DNA of 64,000 nucleotides from Salinisphaera orenii subsp. halophila YIM 95161. Its GTDB lineage: Bacteria > Pseudomonadota > Gammaproteobacteria > Nevskiales > Salinisphaeraceae. The stretch spans positions 1 through 64,000 of the forward strand of contig NZ_AYKF01000057.1 in assembly GCF_003732545.1 (NCBI RefSeq). The letters run 5' to 3'. The position numbers and the translations under genes are program-made. Under the pieces are notes generated by a model that was not told the DNA's origin, searched no databases, and saw only the letters and a list, made by a program, of their open reading frames with translations. Each line of letters starts with the position of its first letter. Within the stretch, counting starts at the first letter, position 1. Positions 8,250-17,479 of this stretch are shown here, in pieces.

Positions 8250-10397
8250 GTGCGCCTGACTCGTCTGCAGCACCTGGCCGCATTCGACCGCCTGGCCGAC
8301 AGCCTGCGCGTGCTCATCGCGCTGGCCGGCGTGGTGGTGTTCACGGGGCTGCGGGACGACCCGCACGAGCTGATCCCCCTGCTGCTGGGCGTGATCGCCA
8401 GCGCCATCGCGGAGACCGACGACCACTGGCGTCACCGGGCCCGGGCGCTGGCCGTGACCCTGCTGTGCTTCTCTCTGGCGGCGCTCACCGTCGAAGCCCT
8501 GTTCGGCCACCCCTGGGCGTTCGCGCCGGCGCTGTTCGCGGGCTGCTTCGTGCTGGTGATGATGGGAGCGATCAGCGGCCGCTACGCGACCATCGCCAAC
8601 GCCACGCTGCTGCTGTCCGTCTACACCATGATCGGCGTGGACCAGCACAGCCAGCCCGGGGCGCCGTTCTGGCGCGAGCCGCTGCTGCTGGTGGCCGGGG
8701 CCGGCTGGTACGGGGTGCTGGCGCTGGCCTGGAACGCGGTGTTCGTGCGCCGCCCGGTGCGCCATGCGCTGGCGCGACTGTACGACGCGCTCGGCGCCTA
8801 TCTGGACTGCAAGGCCGAGCTGTTCGAGCCGGTGCGCGATCCGGACATCCCCGGCAAGCGCATGCGCCTGGCGCAGGCCAATGCCCGGGTCGTGGCCGCG
8901 CTCAACGACACCCGGCTGGCGCTCATCGATCGGCTGGAGGGGCGACGCTCGCGCTCGGCCATGGATGCCAACCTGCGGCTGTATCTGGCCGCTCAGGATA
9001 TCCACGAGCGCGCCAGCTCCGCGCATTATCCCTACCAGGCGCTGGCACGCGTGTACTTCCACAGCGATCTGCTGTTCCGCTGTCAGCGTCTGATCCGGCA
9101 GATGGGGCGCGCCTGTCGCAGCCGGGCCGAGGTCCTGCGCGTCGGTGAGCCGTTCACCGATACCGGCGGGGTGGAGCAGGCGCGCGCGGATTTCGAGGCC
9201 GCCATCGAACACCAGCACGCCGCGCCGTCGCCGGCCGGCGAGGATCTGCGCTACGCCGTCGACGAGCTGGCGGGCAACATGGCGCGGCTGGCCGAACGCG
9301 TCGGCGCGGCGCACGAGGCCGCCGAGGACTGGCCCGACCGTGTCCTGCAGAACCCGCTGCCGCGCACGCCCGCCGAGTCCTGGCGGCGGGTCACGGTCCA
9401 GCTCACCCCGGCGTCGTCGCGCTTTCGGCACGGGCTGCGGCTCGCACTGGCCATGCTCGCCGGCTATGTCGTGCTGGAGCTGGTGCACCCCGATCAGGGC
9501 TACTGGATTCTGCTGACCACCATGCTGGTCTGCCAGCCGGACTACGGCGCCACCCGCCAGCGCTTCGTCCAGCGCGTGGGCGGGACCGCGCTCGGTCTGT
9601 TCGTGGGCTGGGTGCTGCTGCGTCTGTTCCCGGCGCCGGAATTCCAGCTGTTGCTGATGATCGGTGCCGGCGTGGCCTTCTTCGCCGCGCGTTTCCGGCG
9701 GTATTTCGTCGCCGCGGGTGCGATCAGCGTGTTCGTGCTGCTGGCCTTCAACCAGGTCGGCAACGGCTTCGACCTGATCCTGCCGCGCCTGCTGGATACG
9801 GTCATCGGCGGGGCGATCGCCGCCGCGGCGATGCTGCTCGTGCTGCCGGACTGGCGCGAGCGCGAACTGCACCAGCGTCTGGCCGAGGCCCTGGCGGCCT
9901 ACGGCCGCTACCTGCGCGCGATCTTCGCGCAGTACGGCAGCGGCAAGCGCGACGATCTCGACTACCGCATCGCCCGCCGCGACGCCCACAACGCCGACGC
10001 TGCGGTGAGCACCCATGTGGCCTCGGCCCTGCGCGATCCGCGCGGCTCGCGCGGCGACAGCCGCGAAGCGCTCGCCGTGCTCGCCTGCGCGCAGACGCTG
10101 ATCGGGCACCTGTCCACGCTGGGCGCCCACCGGGCGGCCCTGGACGCGCGTGACGACAACGGCCGGCTCGCCGAGGCGGTGACCTATGTCGCCGACAGCC
10201 TGGAGGAGGCCGGCCATGCGCTCATTCGCGGCGAGCCGATGCCGGTCGACAGCGACCACGAGGCGGCACTGCGGGCCCGTCTCGCGGCCTGGCCGGCGGA
10301 CGACGACGGCACGCGACGCCTGCTGGCGATGCAGCTGCGGCTGCTCATCGACGAATTGTCGGTGCTGCGCCGCATCGGCCAGGCCCTGGTGCGCTGA
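8250..10397 (+). CDS. yccS: YccS/YhfK-type FUSC family membrane transporter
   Basis: A 715-residue inner-membrane protein of the FUSC (fusaric acid resistance/aromatic acid efflux) superfamily. There are two bundles of about six membrane segments each, at residues ~20-165 and ~390-530. A cytosolic helical region follows each bundle. The DQGYWILLTTMLVCQPDYGATRQR motif region at the start of the second bundle is characteristic of YccS/YhfK proteins. The start is GTG. The likely role is efflux of aromatic acids or other hydrophobic weak acids. It is transcribed alone and converges on a small YrhK-like gene with a 3-bp gap. Confidence 0.9.
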   Translation: MRLTRLQHLAAFDRLADSLRVLIALAGVVVFTGLRDDPHELIPLLLGVIASAIAETDDHWRHRARALAVTLLCFSLAALTVEALFGHPWAFAPALFAGCFVLVMMGAISGRYATIANATLLLSVYTMIGVDQHSQPGAPFWREPLLLVAGAGWYGVLALAWNAVFVRRPVRHALARLYDALGAYLDCKAELFEPVRDPDIPGKRMRLAQANARVVAALNDTRLALIDRLEGRRSRSAMDANLRLYLAAQDIHERASSAHYPYQALARVYFHSDLLFRCQRLIRQMGRACRSRAEVLRVGEPFTDTGGVEQARADFEAAIEHQHAAPSPAGEDLRYAVDELAGNMARLAERVGAAHEAAEDWPDRVLQNPLPRTPAESWRRVTVQLTPASSRFRHGLRLALAMLAGYVVLELVHPDQGYWILLTTMLVCQPDYGATRQRFVQRVGGTALGLFVGWVLLRLFPAPEFQLLLMIGAGVAFFAARFRRYFVAAGAISVFVLLAFNQVGNGFDLILPRLLDTVIGGAIAAAAMLLVLPDWRERELHQRLAEALAAYGRYLRAIFAQYGSGKRDDLDYRIARRDAHNADAAVSTHVASALRDPRGSRGDSREALAVLACAQTLIGHLSTLGAHRAALDARDDNGRLAEAVTYVADSLEEAGHALIRGEPMPVDSDHEAALRARLAAWPADDDGTRRLLAMQLRLLIDELSVLRRIGQALVR

Positions 10398-10400
10398 GGT

Positions 10401-10685
10401 TCAGCCGCGCTCGGCGCGGGTGTCGTCCCCGGGCATCGGCAGGCTGGCGAGATGGAATTCGCGCAGCACCTTGATCGTCGGTCGCAGCATGAAGTTCACC
10501 GAGCCGATCACGAAGCACCAGATCGCGGCCGTCTCCAGACTCTTGTAGAAGAACAGGATCGAGCCGACCAGAAACATCAGCGCTGCGCAGAAATCATTGA
10601 GCGTGTAGAGTTTTTCGTAGATGCCGTAAACGCGGGCGTGCGTTGGGCTCGGATGCGCGCCCGGCCGGGTTTCGAACGGTTTCAT
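10401..10685 (-). CDS. YrhK-like small membrane protein
   Basis: A 94-residue protein that contains the YrhK signature YEKLYTLNDFCAALMFLVGS followed by two hydrophobic helices (LFFYKSL, AIWCFVIGSVNFMLRP). I start it at the ATG at 10685 because AAGGAG lies 7 bp upstream. The frame extends 16 codons further but without such a site. The family has no established function; a paired-helix inner-membrane protein is all that can be said. Confidence 0.8.
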   Translation of the reverse strand: MKPFETRPGAHPSPTHARVYGIYEKLYTLNDFCAALMFLVGSILFFYKSLETAAIWCFVIGSVNFMLRPTIKVLREFHLASLPMPGDDTRAERG

Positions 10686-11225
10686 CGGCACTCCTTGGCG
10701 ATCGTGTCGCGGCCATTGTAGGCGTGCGGTCACGTGAGCTGTCTTGGGTGAACTACGGAGTCGGCCGCCGCGGCGGCAGCGCGGTCGCGGCCGGCGGCGA
10801 CGGCAAGGGCCGGTGCGCGGGTTGTCCGCGTCGGTGAGCGCGCTGGGGCCATGGGCACGGCGCCTCGAAGTCGGCCGGTTCCGGTTCGGTGTCTGCCAGT
10901 CCGGCCGGTTTGCGCCTTTGTGTCGGTGCAGCGGTGCCGTGGGGTCGGCGTCGTCGAACGGCTCTTCAGCACGCCAGTGTCAGCAGCAATACGACGAGAG
11001 GCGGCCCCGGGACCCGGATGCCGAGAGGCCCGGGTTGCAGCGCGCTTCGCGCGCGACCGGCGCCGTAGAGCGATCGATGGACGACAGACGTCGGCCGGTG
11101 CGCTGCGCTTTCCCGCATCGCGGAGTGCGCGGAAGCTGGGTGCGGGTATCGCCAACCAAGGGCGGGCAGTTCGGCAAACCGGGTTCTTGCCGAGCGCGGC
11201 AGAAGCACGCGTATCGCCGCGCGAG
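10686..11225. other. 540-bp gap between the YrhK-like gene and tRNA-Glu
   Basis: No supported gene. About 60-90 nt downstream of the tRNA 3' end (minus strand) is a stem TCGGCAA/TTGCCGA near 11160-11190 that might help end the tRNA transcript, but no T-run follows. The rest is unstructured GC-rich sequence. Confidence 0.45.
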
Positions 11226-11301
11226 TGGCGCTCCCTACGAGAATCGAACTCGTGTTTCCGCCTTGAGAGGGCGGCGTCCTGGACCGCTAGACGAAGGGAG
11301 C
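11226..11301 (-). tRNA. tRNA-Glu (anticodon CTC)
   Basis: This 76-nt tRNA folds into a full cloverleaf on the minus strand. The acceptor stem is GCTCCCT/AGGGAGC with discriminator G and an encoded CCA. The D-arm contains CGTCTAGCGG. The anticodon stem CCGCC/GGCGG encloses CTCTCAA, so the anticodon is CTC and decodes GAG. The T-arm is ACGAGTTCGATTCTCGT. The body matches bacterial tRNA-Glu. It stands alone with its own strong promoter. Confidence 0.97.
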
Positions 11302-11320
11302 GTCGCGGCGCGAGCCGCAC

Positions 11321-11348
11321 AGTATAGCGTTGTTGCGTAATGTCTCAA
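11321..11348 (-). promoter_or_regulatory. sigma-70 promoter of tRNA-Glu
   Basis: On the minus strand TTGAGA (11343-11348) and TATACT (11321-11326) are separated by 16 bp, a strong housekeeping promoter. The -10 box ends about 20 bp before the tRNA 5' end. A GC-rich segment (GCGGCTCGCGCCGCG) fills the discriminator region, typical of stringently controlled stable RNA promoters. Confidence 0.75.
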
Positions 11349-11370
11349 GGGCTGGCGTGAACGCGCGCGT

Positions 11371-12501
11371 TCATTCGGGCCCGCCGCGTGATTCGACGAG
11401 CCCGTTGTAGCGGGCCACGAAGCGCCGGTCGATGCGGTCCTTGATGCGCCACAGCCAGTGCCCCGCGGGCGCGATCGGCAGCCCGCGCGAGGCCACCGCG
11501 CGCCGGTCGCCGGTGCTGATCAGGGCCAGCGCGTGGCGTGGCGGGTCAAAGCGCCGCAGTCGGCGGCCTTGAACACTGCGGCGCAGATTGGCCGCGAGCA
11601 CGCGCCCCTGGCGTACGGCGGTGACGCCGGCGCGCGGCGCCCCGGCCGGCGTGCTGGCGAGGTCGCCGCCGGCAAAGACCGTTTCGTGCGAGCTCGATCG
11701 CAGCGTCGCCGCGACCTGTACGAAGCCGTCGTCGTCGCGGCGCAGGCCGCTGCCGGCCAGCCACGCCGGCGCCTCGGCGCCGGCCGCCCAGATCACGCGC
11801 TCGGCAGCGATGCGGCGGCCGTCGGCGGTGACGAGCGCGCCCGGTGGCGTGTCGACGACCGCTTGTCCGGTGTGCACGGTGATCCCTGCGATTGTCAGGG
11901 CCCGAATCAGATAACGCCGGACCGGCTGCGGGTGGTCGGTCAGCAGGGCCGGCGAACGGGTGAACAGCGCCAGCCGCGGTGGGGCGGGCCGGTTTCGGCA
12001 GCGGTGGGCGAGTGCCAACGCCAGTTCCACGCCGCCGGCGCCGCCGCCCACGATCGCCACCGGCGCGGCGCGGGTTTCGTGCGCCAGTGCGTCGACGGCC
12101 GCGAGCAGCGGCCCGGTCGGCTTGACCGCGATGACGTGTGACGCCGCCGCCGGCGGCCGGGGCGGCGCGCCGATGTTCAGTGAGAGCCGGTCGTAGGCCA
12201 GCGTGCGGCCGTCGTCCAGCGTCAGCCGCGCGGCGTCCGCGTCGAGGCCGGCGGCGGCGGCGCGTATCCATCGGGCACCGGCGTAGCCGGCCAGGCCAAT
12301 CAGATCGATCTCGATCTCGGTGCGGCGGTAGTGGCCGGCGATCCAGCCGGGCAGCATGCCGGAGTAGACCATGCGCGCCTGCGGCTCGACCAGGACGATC
12401 TCGAGGCCCGGCAGCGGCCGTTGGCCGAAAGCCCGCAGCACTTCGACGTGGGCGTGGCCGCCGCCGACCAGCAGCAGCCGCTTCCGGGCTGTCGTCGTCA
12501 T
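11371..12501 (-). CDS. FAD-dependent NADH dehydrogenase-like (NDH-2 type) oxidoreductase
   Basis: A 376-residue pyridine nucleotide-disulfide oxidoreductase fold enzyme. The N-terminal FAD site LLLVGGGHAHVEVLRAFG (residues 9-26) and the second Rossmann motif VAIVGGGAGGVELALALA (about 147-164) are intact. A C-terminal FAD contact FAGGDLAS is also present. The GGGHAHVEVL start is the form seen in the NDH-2-like group that is often fused or linked to selD, but no selD lies here. It is last in a unit with a rhomboid protease and a 70-residue membrane protein. It probably transfers electrons from NAD(P)H to a quinone or another acceptor at the membrane face. Confidence 0.85.
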   Translation of the reverse strand: MTTTARKRLLLVGGGHAHVEVLRAFGQRPLPGLEIVLVEPQARMVYSGMLPGWIAGHYRRTEIEIDLIGLAGYAGARWIRAAAAGLDADAARLTLDDGRTLAYDRLSLNIGAPPRPPAAASHVIAVKPTGPLLAAVDALAHETRAAPVAIVGGGAGGVELALALAHRCRNRPAPPRLALFTRSPALLTDHPQPVRRYLIRALTIAGITVHTGQAVVDTPPGALVTADGRRIAAERVIWAAGAEAPAWLAGSGLRRDDDGFVQVAATLRSSSHETVFAGGDLASTPAGAPRAGVTAVRQGRVLAANLRRSVQGRRLRRFDPPRHALALISTGDRRAVASRGLPIAPAGHWLWRIKDRIDRRFVARYNGLVESRGGPE

Positions 12502-12520
12502 CGGCGGCCGGGCGGGGCGT

Positions 12521-12733
12521 TCATCGGAGTGCCGCCATGCCTTCGGTGCTCAGCCGCCAGAGGATCAGCACGGCATAGATCGTCACCAGGGCGATGCAGA
12601 CCAGCGTGATCGTGCGCGGACCCTTCTGTTCGGGCACCGGCTCGCCGCGCAGACGCCGCAGGCGGATGATGACCAGACGCACGGCGAGCCAGCCGACGAA
12701 CGACAGGATCAGCAGGCCGAGGAGCAGCTTCAT
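12521..12733 (-). CDS. small two-helix membrane protein
   Basis: A 70-residue protein with two predicted membrane helices (LLLGLLILSFVGWLAV and ITLVCIALVTIYAVLIL) and a basic Arg-rich linker between them. It starts 6 bp after the rhomboid stop and ends 19 bp before the oxidoreductase start, so it is the middle gene of an operon. I do not recognise the family. An accessory role to the neighbouring membrane-associated oxidoreductase is possible but only inferred from position. Confidence 0.7.
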   Translation of the reverse strand: MKLLLGLLILSFVGWLAVRLVIIRLRRLRGEPVPEQKGPRTITLVCIALVTIYAVLILWRLSTEGMAALR

Positions 12734-12739
12734 GTCGGC

Positions 12740-13348
12740 TCAGCCGCCGGACAGCGGCGCCGTCAGCCGCTCGACGAACAGCCCGGCGAGCCGGGGCTCG
12801 AGGCAGAGCGCGAATACGACGCCGAAGGCCGCTCCCCACAGATGCGCGCTGTGGTTGATGTGGTCGTGGCCGAAGCGGCCGGCATACAGGCCGTAGGCCG
12901 TGTAGAGGCCCGCGAACACGATCGCCGGCAGCGGAAAGAAGAAGACATAGATAGTCGACCACGGCGCGATCAGGATATAGACGAACAGCACCGCCGAAAC
13001 CGCCCCCGAAGCGCCCAGGCTGCGGTATCGCGAATCGTGTCGGTGAGCCAGATAGCTAGGCAGGATCGCGACCACGATCGCGGCGAGATAGAACAGCGCG
13101 TAGCCCGCCATGCCGATGTAGCGGGTGAAAAACCCCTCGATCGCGCGGCCGAAGAAGAACAGCGTGATCATGTTGAACAGCAGGTGCGGGGCGTCCGCGT
13201 GCACGAAGCCGTGGGTCAGCAGCCGCCAGGCCTCGCCGCGGTTGACCGCGGGCGGCCAGAACAGCAGGCGTTCGAGCTGGGTCCGGTTCTGGAACCCGGT
13301 CATGGACAGCGCGCAGGTCAGCGCGATCAGGGCAATCGTGATGGCCAT
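12740..13348 (-). CDS. rhomboid family intramembrane serine protease
   Basis: A 202-residue, six-helix rhomboid protease. The catalytic Ser is S114 in LGASGAVSAV. The catalytic His is H169 in INHSAHLWGA in the last core helix, and the HGFVHAD-PHLLFNM stretch (about 46-59) is the usual loop/helix 2 signature. It cleaves transmembrane substrates within the bilayer; the substrate is unknown. It is the first gene of the three-gene minus-strand cluster ending with the NDH-2-like enzyme. Confidence 0.92.
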   Translation of the reverse strand: MAITIALIALTCALSMTGFQNRTQLERLLFWPPAVNRGEAWRLLTHGFVHADAPHLLFNMITLFFFGRAIEGFFTRYIGMAGYALFYLAAIVVAILPSYLAHRHDSRYRSLGASGAVSAVLFVYILIAPWSTIYVFFFPLPAIVFAGLYTAYGLYAGRFGHDHINHSAHLWGAAFGVVFALCLEPRLAGLFVERLTAPLSGG

Positions 13349-13556
13349 GGGCGTTCTTCGGCTGGAAACGACGAACCACCGACGACGCCGGCGGCGCTCC
13401 GATTATACGGGCGCCGGCGTCGCCGGGTGTCTTGGTAGCGTCCTGGTTGGCGTCGAGAAGGCCGGCCGGTCCGTTCGCGCGCCGCCGCCGTGCGCCGGCC
13501 GCGCCGCGGTTCGCTTGGCCCCGGCGTAACCGGTGTCGCGGCCCCTGGCGTGCGCG

Positions 13557-14879
13557 TTAGCGCTTGACCGCCGAATGCGCGCGCCCGGCCGCGCCGAGCA
13601 TGATCTTGCCGATGCGCAGCCCCGCCTGGCCGGCGGTCTCGCCGCGGTGGAAATCCTCGTTGCGCGGGTCGAGCTCGTAGAGATGGTGGCCGCCGTGCGG
13701 CGAGGTGGTCACATAGTCCACGCGCTCGGCCTCCGGCACGTCGGCGCGCTTCTGCAGGCGATACAGCAGGTACACCGCCAGCAACAGCAGGAAGCCGGTG
13801 TTGGTGAAGAACAGGCCGTTCGGGCCCGCCCGGTCCATGACCGAGGCGGCCACCACCGGGCCGATGCAGCTGCCGATGCCGTAGGCCAGCAGCAGTGTCG
13901 TGCTCGCGGCCGTGATCTGATGCGTGGGCATCTGATCGTTGGTGATAGCCACCGCCACCGGGTACAGCGCCGCCGCCAGCCCCATGTAGAGGCCGACCAT
14001 GCCGATGAGGGCGTACGGATGCACCGTGCCCATGGCGGGAATGGCGATGCTCGCGCCGGCGGCCACGGCCAGCACTCCGAACAACACCCGCCGGCGATTG
14101 AAGCGATCGCACATCCGCCCGACCGGCCAGGCCGCGACCATCGCGCCGACGATGGCGCTGGCCATGAACAGCGACACGCGATCGGTGCTCAGGCCGACGC
14201 GGTCGGCGTAGACCGGCGCCATGGCGTAGAAGGCGCTGGTGAGCAGGCCGCCGATCAGGGAGCCGCTCACGCCCACGGGCGATACCTTGTAGAGCCGCTT
14301 CAGCGAGATGCGCTCGGCGTCCTCGGTCGCAGGCGCGTGCATGCGCGTCAACGACAGCGGGATCACGGCGAGCGTGACCAGGATCGCGGCCAGCGTGTAC
14401 GGCAGGGTCGAATCCGGCGAGCCGATGTTGATCAGCAGCTGACCCGACGCGGTCGAGAGGAAGAACACGACCTGATACACCGCGAACAGGCGCGCCCGGT
14501 TCTCGTTGGTCGCGCGGCTGGAGAACCAGCTCTCCATGACGATCATCAGCCCGGCCATGGCGAAGCCCGCCAGCCCGCGCAGCGCGGCCCAGAGGGGGGC
14601 GTTCACCGCCAGCGGATAGATCTGGATGCTGACCGCCAGCGTGGTCGCGAACACGGCGAAGGCGCGGATATGGCCCACGCGCTCGACCACGCGTTCGGCG
14701 AAGACCGTGCCGCCGACGAAGCCGATCGAATAGCAGACCATGATCCAGCCGATCAGACTGGTGGAGAAGTTCTCCATGCTCAGTCGCAGGCCGAGCAGCG
14801 TCATCAGGAAGGCGTTGCCGGCGACCAGCAGCACGATGCTGGAGATCAGGGCGATCAGGGACGTGGCCAGTTTCGTCAT
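13557..14879 (-). CDS. major facilitator superfamily transporter (YcaD-like)
   Basis: A 440-residue, twelve-helix MFS carrier. The N-half has FVGGTVFAERVVERVGHIRAF, the MFS loop 2-3 signature in divergent form, and the C-half repeats it as GRMCDRFNRRRVL. The fold and motifs resemble the YcaD subgroup. The final ~45 residues are a hydrophilic His-rich tail (SPHGGHHLYELDP). There is no neighbour that reveals a substrate. It reads alone toward the rhomboid cluster with a 208-bp gap. Confidence 0.85.
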   Translation of the reverse strand: MTKLATSLIALISSIVLLVAGNAFLMTLLGLRLSMENFSTSLIGWIMVCYSIGFVGGTVFAERVVERVGHIRAFAVFATTLAVSIQIYPLAVNAPLWAALRGLAGFAMAGLMIVMESWFSSRATNENRARLFAVYQVVFFLSTASGQLLINIGSPDSTLPYTLAAILVTLAVIPLSLTRMHAPATEDAERISLKRLYKVSPVGVSGSLIGGLLTSAFYAMAPVYADRVGLSTDRVSLFMASAIVGAMVAAWPVGRMCDRFNRRRVLFGVLAVAAGASIAIPAMGTVHPYALIGMVGLYMGLAAALYPVAVAITNDQMPTHQITAASTTLLLAYGIGSCIGPVVAASVMDRAGPNGLFFTNTGFLLLLAVYLLYRLQKRADVPEAERVDYVTTSPHGGHHLYELDPRNEDFHRGETAGQAGLRIGKIMLGAAGRAHSAVKR

Positions 14880-14982
14880 GGCGGAACTCGAAGAGCGGCG
14901 AAGAGGGCGTCGCCCGTCCGGGGCGGCGCTGGATTGTGGTTACGGTATCGGCGGCAGGCGCGAGACCCTGCCCCCCGGGGCG

Positions 14983-15345
14983 TCATGCGCTTTCGACGTG
15001 CAGCCTCAGCTGCGGATGATCGAAGGCCACCCGGCCGGCGATGGCCGCGACGGCCTCGATCGGCTGCCTGTAGGCCCAGGCGGCGTCCTCGAGCGTCTCG
15101 CCGCCGGGCAGCTGCAGATGGTAGTACTGCGCCTCGCCCTTGTGGGGACAGTGCGTGCGTGTGGTCGAGGGATTGAGCCGATCCGGCGCGATATCCGCGT
15201 GCGGCAGGTACCACCGCGTCGGATAGCCGCGTTCGTGCAGCGTGATCGCATCGCGCGAATCGGCCAGCAGCACCTCGCCCGCGGACACGCGAACCCGTAC
15301 CGGGGCTGCCTCGAGATGGATGCGATCATCACGCTTCGCCGCCAT
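14983..15345 (-). CDS. DUF427 domain protein
   Basis: A 120-residue DUF427 protein, recognised by RVRVSAGEVLLADSRDAI, the YPTRWYLPHADI motif and a CPHKGEAQYYHL motif near the middle. I place the start at the ATG at 15345 because the domain begins at once (MAAKRDDRIHLEAAP) and the upstream in-frame extension is Arg-rich and unlike the family. DUF427 proteins are small, single-domain and of unknown function. It is monocistronic and divergent from the dihydroxyacetone kinase gene. Confidence 0.85.
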   Translation of the reverse strand: MAAKRDDRIHLEAAPVRVRVSAGEVLLADSRDAITLHERGYPTRWYLPHADIAPDRLNPSTTRTHCPHKGEAQYYHLQLPGGETLEDAAWAYRQPIEAVAAIAGRVAFDHPQLRLHVESA

Positions 15346-15565
15346 GGCGCTGCTCCGGCCGGAGAATAGGGAACGCGCGAGCGCACACCGGTCCGCGCGT
15401 ACGCTAAGAATTGGTTGTCCACCACCGGTTTTCAAGACGCCACCGCGCGCTGTCATGAAAGTTTCTTGGCGCATCCGCGCGCGGTGGCCGCGGGCCGGGC
15501 CGGCGCTGCTAATCTGACGCCCTTTGGGGCGGCGGCCGATAGGGCCGGAACGACAGGAGCAGCGC

Positions 15566-17197
15566 ATGGATTTCTTCTACAACCGGGCCGACGATGTCGT
15601 CGACGAGGTCCTCGACGGCTGGAGCCGGCTGGCGCCGACCGCGCGCAGCGCGCGCGCCTCGGGCGTACGCGTGATCGTCGATCGCGACTGGTCGCGCGAT
15701 CACGTGGCCGTGCTCTCCGGCGGCGGCGCGGGCCACGAGCCCGCGCATGCGGGCTTCGTCGGTCGCGGCATGCTCGCCGCGGCCATCGCCGGCGATCTGT
15801 TCACCTCGCCGAGCGTGGCGGCGGTGCTCGCCGGCATCCGCGCGACCTGCGGGCCCGCGGGCTGCCTGCTGGTCATCAAGAACTACACCGGCGACCGGCT
15901 CAATTTCGGCCTGGCCGCCGAGCGTGCCCGCCGCGAGGGCTATCGGGTGCGCTCGGTGATCGTGGCGGACGATATCGCGCTGGCCGGCACCGACCAGCCG
16001 CGGGGGCTCGCCGGCACCGTGCTCGTGCACAAGATCGCGGGGCACGTGGCCGCCGACGGCGCCGATCTGGACACCGTGGCCGACACCGCCCAACGCGTCT
16101 GCGACGGCCTGTGTTCGATCGGCCTCGCCCTGTCCAGCGCCACGCTGCCCGGGCATGCCATCGATCCGCGCGCGCCGGAGCTCGGTCTGGGCATCCACAA
16201 CGAACCGGGCGTCTCCGCGGTCGCGCCGCGGGATGCGGCCGAGGCCATGGCGCTCGCGCTCGAGCCGCTGCTCGCGGCCGCCGACGCCCGTTTCGGTGCG
16301 GACGTACCGATGGTGGTGCTGCTCAACAACATGGGCAGCTGTTCCACTCAGGAGATGGGCGTGCTGCTCGACGCCCTGCTGAGCCGACTGCCGGCGGCGC
16401 GCGTGGCCCGCCTGATCACCCCCGCACCGGTGATGACGTCGCTGAACATGCACGGTTTCTCGGTCACGCTGCTGCCCGCCCATGACGACTTCATCGAGGC
16501 GCTGGCCTCGCCGGTCGCGGCCATCGGCTGGCCCGGCATGCATATCCCGCATGCGGTCGAGACCTTCGAGCCCGAGCTCGACACGCGGGAGCCGGCACGG
16601 ACCGGGCGTCGCGACGCGGCACGCGAAGATGCGATCCGCGCCGTGGTCGATGCCCTGATCGACGCTCGCGACGAGCTGGATGCCCTGGATGCGAAGACCG
16701 GCGACGGCGACACCGGCGCGACGTTCGCCGCCGGCGCCCGGGCGGTCGCTGCCGCGCTGGACGCGGGGGTCCTGGCCAGCGGTGACGACGCCGGTCTCGC
16801 CGAAGGCATCGGCGATATCCTCGCCCGCGACATGGGCGGCTCCGCCGGCGTGCTGCTGTCGATCCTGGCGACGGCGACCGGCGCCGGCCTGAACGAGGGC
16901 CGTGACTGGGCCGCGGCGCTGGCTGTCGGGGTCGAGCGCATGCGCCACTACGGCGGCGCCGCGCCGGGCGATCGCACCCTTCTGGACGCGCTGATGCCGG
17001 CGATCGACGCCCTCGCGGACAACGGCGATCTGACCGCCGCCGCGGCGGCCGCGCGTGCCGGCGCCGATGCCACCGCGAGGATGACCGAGGCCCATGCCGG
17101 GCGTGCCGCGCAGGTGCGCGCCGACGCCCTGACCGGCGTGACCGATCCGGGCGCCGAGGCGATCGCACGCATCTGGGCGGTGTTGGCGCAGGCCTGA
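15566..17197 (+). CDS. dhaK: ATP-dependent dihydroxyacetone kinase (DhaK-DhaL fusion)
   Basis: A 543-residue single-chain kinase that phosphorylates dihydroxyacetone to DHAP. The DhaK domain (1-330) has SGGGAGHEPAHAGF (51-64) and the substrate-binding His211 in GIHNEPG, which forms a hemiaminal with dihydroxyacetone. The DhaL nucleotide domain (about 345-543) has KTGDGDTGATF (377-387), with Asp residues that bind Mg-ATP. This is the Citrobacter/eukaryote type, which uses ATP rather than PTS phosphate. AGGAG lies 7 bp before the ATG at 15566. No glycerol dehydrogenase is adjacent. In a halophile, dihydroxyacetone or glycerol from algae is a plausible carbon source. Confidence 0.93.
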   Translation: MDFFYNRADDVVDEVLDGWSRLAPTARSARASGVRVIVDRDWSRDHVAVLSGGGAGHEPAHAGFVGRGMLAAAIAGDLFTSPSVAAVLAGIRATCGPAGCLLVIKNYTGDRLNFGLAAERARREGYRVRSVIVADDIALAGTDQPRGLAGTVLVHKIAGHVAADGADLDTVADTAQRVCDGLCSIGLALSSATLPGHAIDPRAPELGLGIHNEPGVSAVAPRDAAEAMALALEPLLAAADARFGADVPMVVLLNNMGSCSTQEMGVLLDALLSRLPAARVARLITPAPVMTSLNMHGFSVTLLPAHDDFIEALASPVAAIGWPGMHIPHAVETFEPELDTREPARTGRRDAAREDAIRAVVDALIDARDELDALDAKTGDGDTGATFAAGARAVAAALDAGVLASGDDAGLAEGIGDILARDMGGSAGVLLSILATATGAGLNEGRDWAAALAVGVERMRHYGGAAPGDRTLLDALMPAIDALADNGDLTAAAAAARAGADATARMTEAHAGRAAQVRADALTGVTDPGAEAIARIWAVLAQA

Positions 17198-17293
17198 CGG
17201 AACCACGAGGAGCGAATTGGAACGCGGCCGCCGCCGACCGGCCGTGCGCCGCCTCTCGCGCGGGCGCGGCGGGCTGTCGGCGGGCGGTCGCTG

Positions 17294-17454
17294 GTGTCCT
17301 GTCCCGCAAGTAAGCTTCCACTGCGCGCGGCCCTCACCGCGGCGAACGGCGTTGCGAAACCGCGCCGTATGGCCCGATACGGATTGGTTTCGCGCCTTGC
17401 CCGCCACGCCGATGGCTCACGCTCGTCCGGTAAGCAACTTACGAGACGGGACAC
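17294..17454. repeat. 161-bp symmetric palindromic element with 26-bp terminal inverted repeats
   Basis: The left end GTGTCCTGTCCCGCAAGTAA... (17294-17319) and the right end (17429-17454) are imperfect inverted repeats of 26 bp, differing at a few positions and a one-base indel. At the centre, GCGAAACC (17354-17361) and CCGTAT (17365-17370) pair with ATACGG (17377-17382) and GGTTTCGC (17386-17393) around a 6-nt loop. Both halves share the same centre near 17374. It lies between two convergent genes, so it could be a MITE-like insertion and/or a bidirectional terminator. No target duplication is obvious. Confidence 0.75.
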
Positions 17455-17479
17455 ACTAGTGGCCGTTGCGGCGTGGGGT

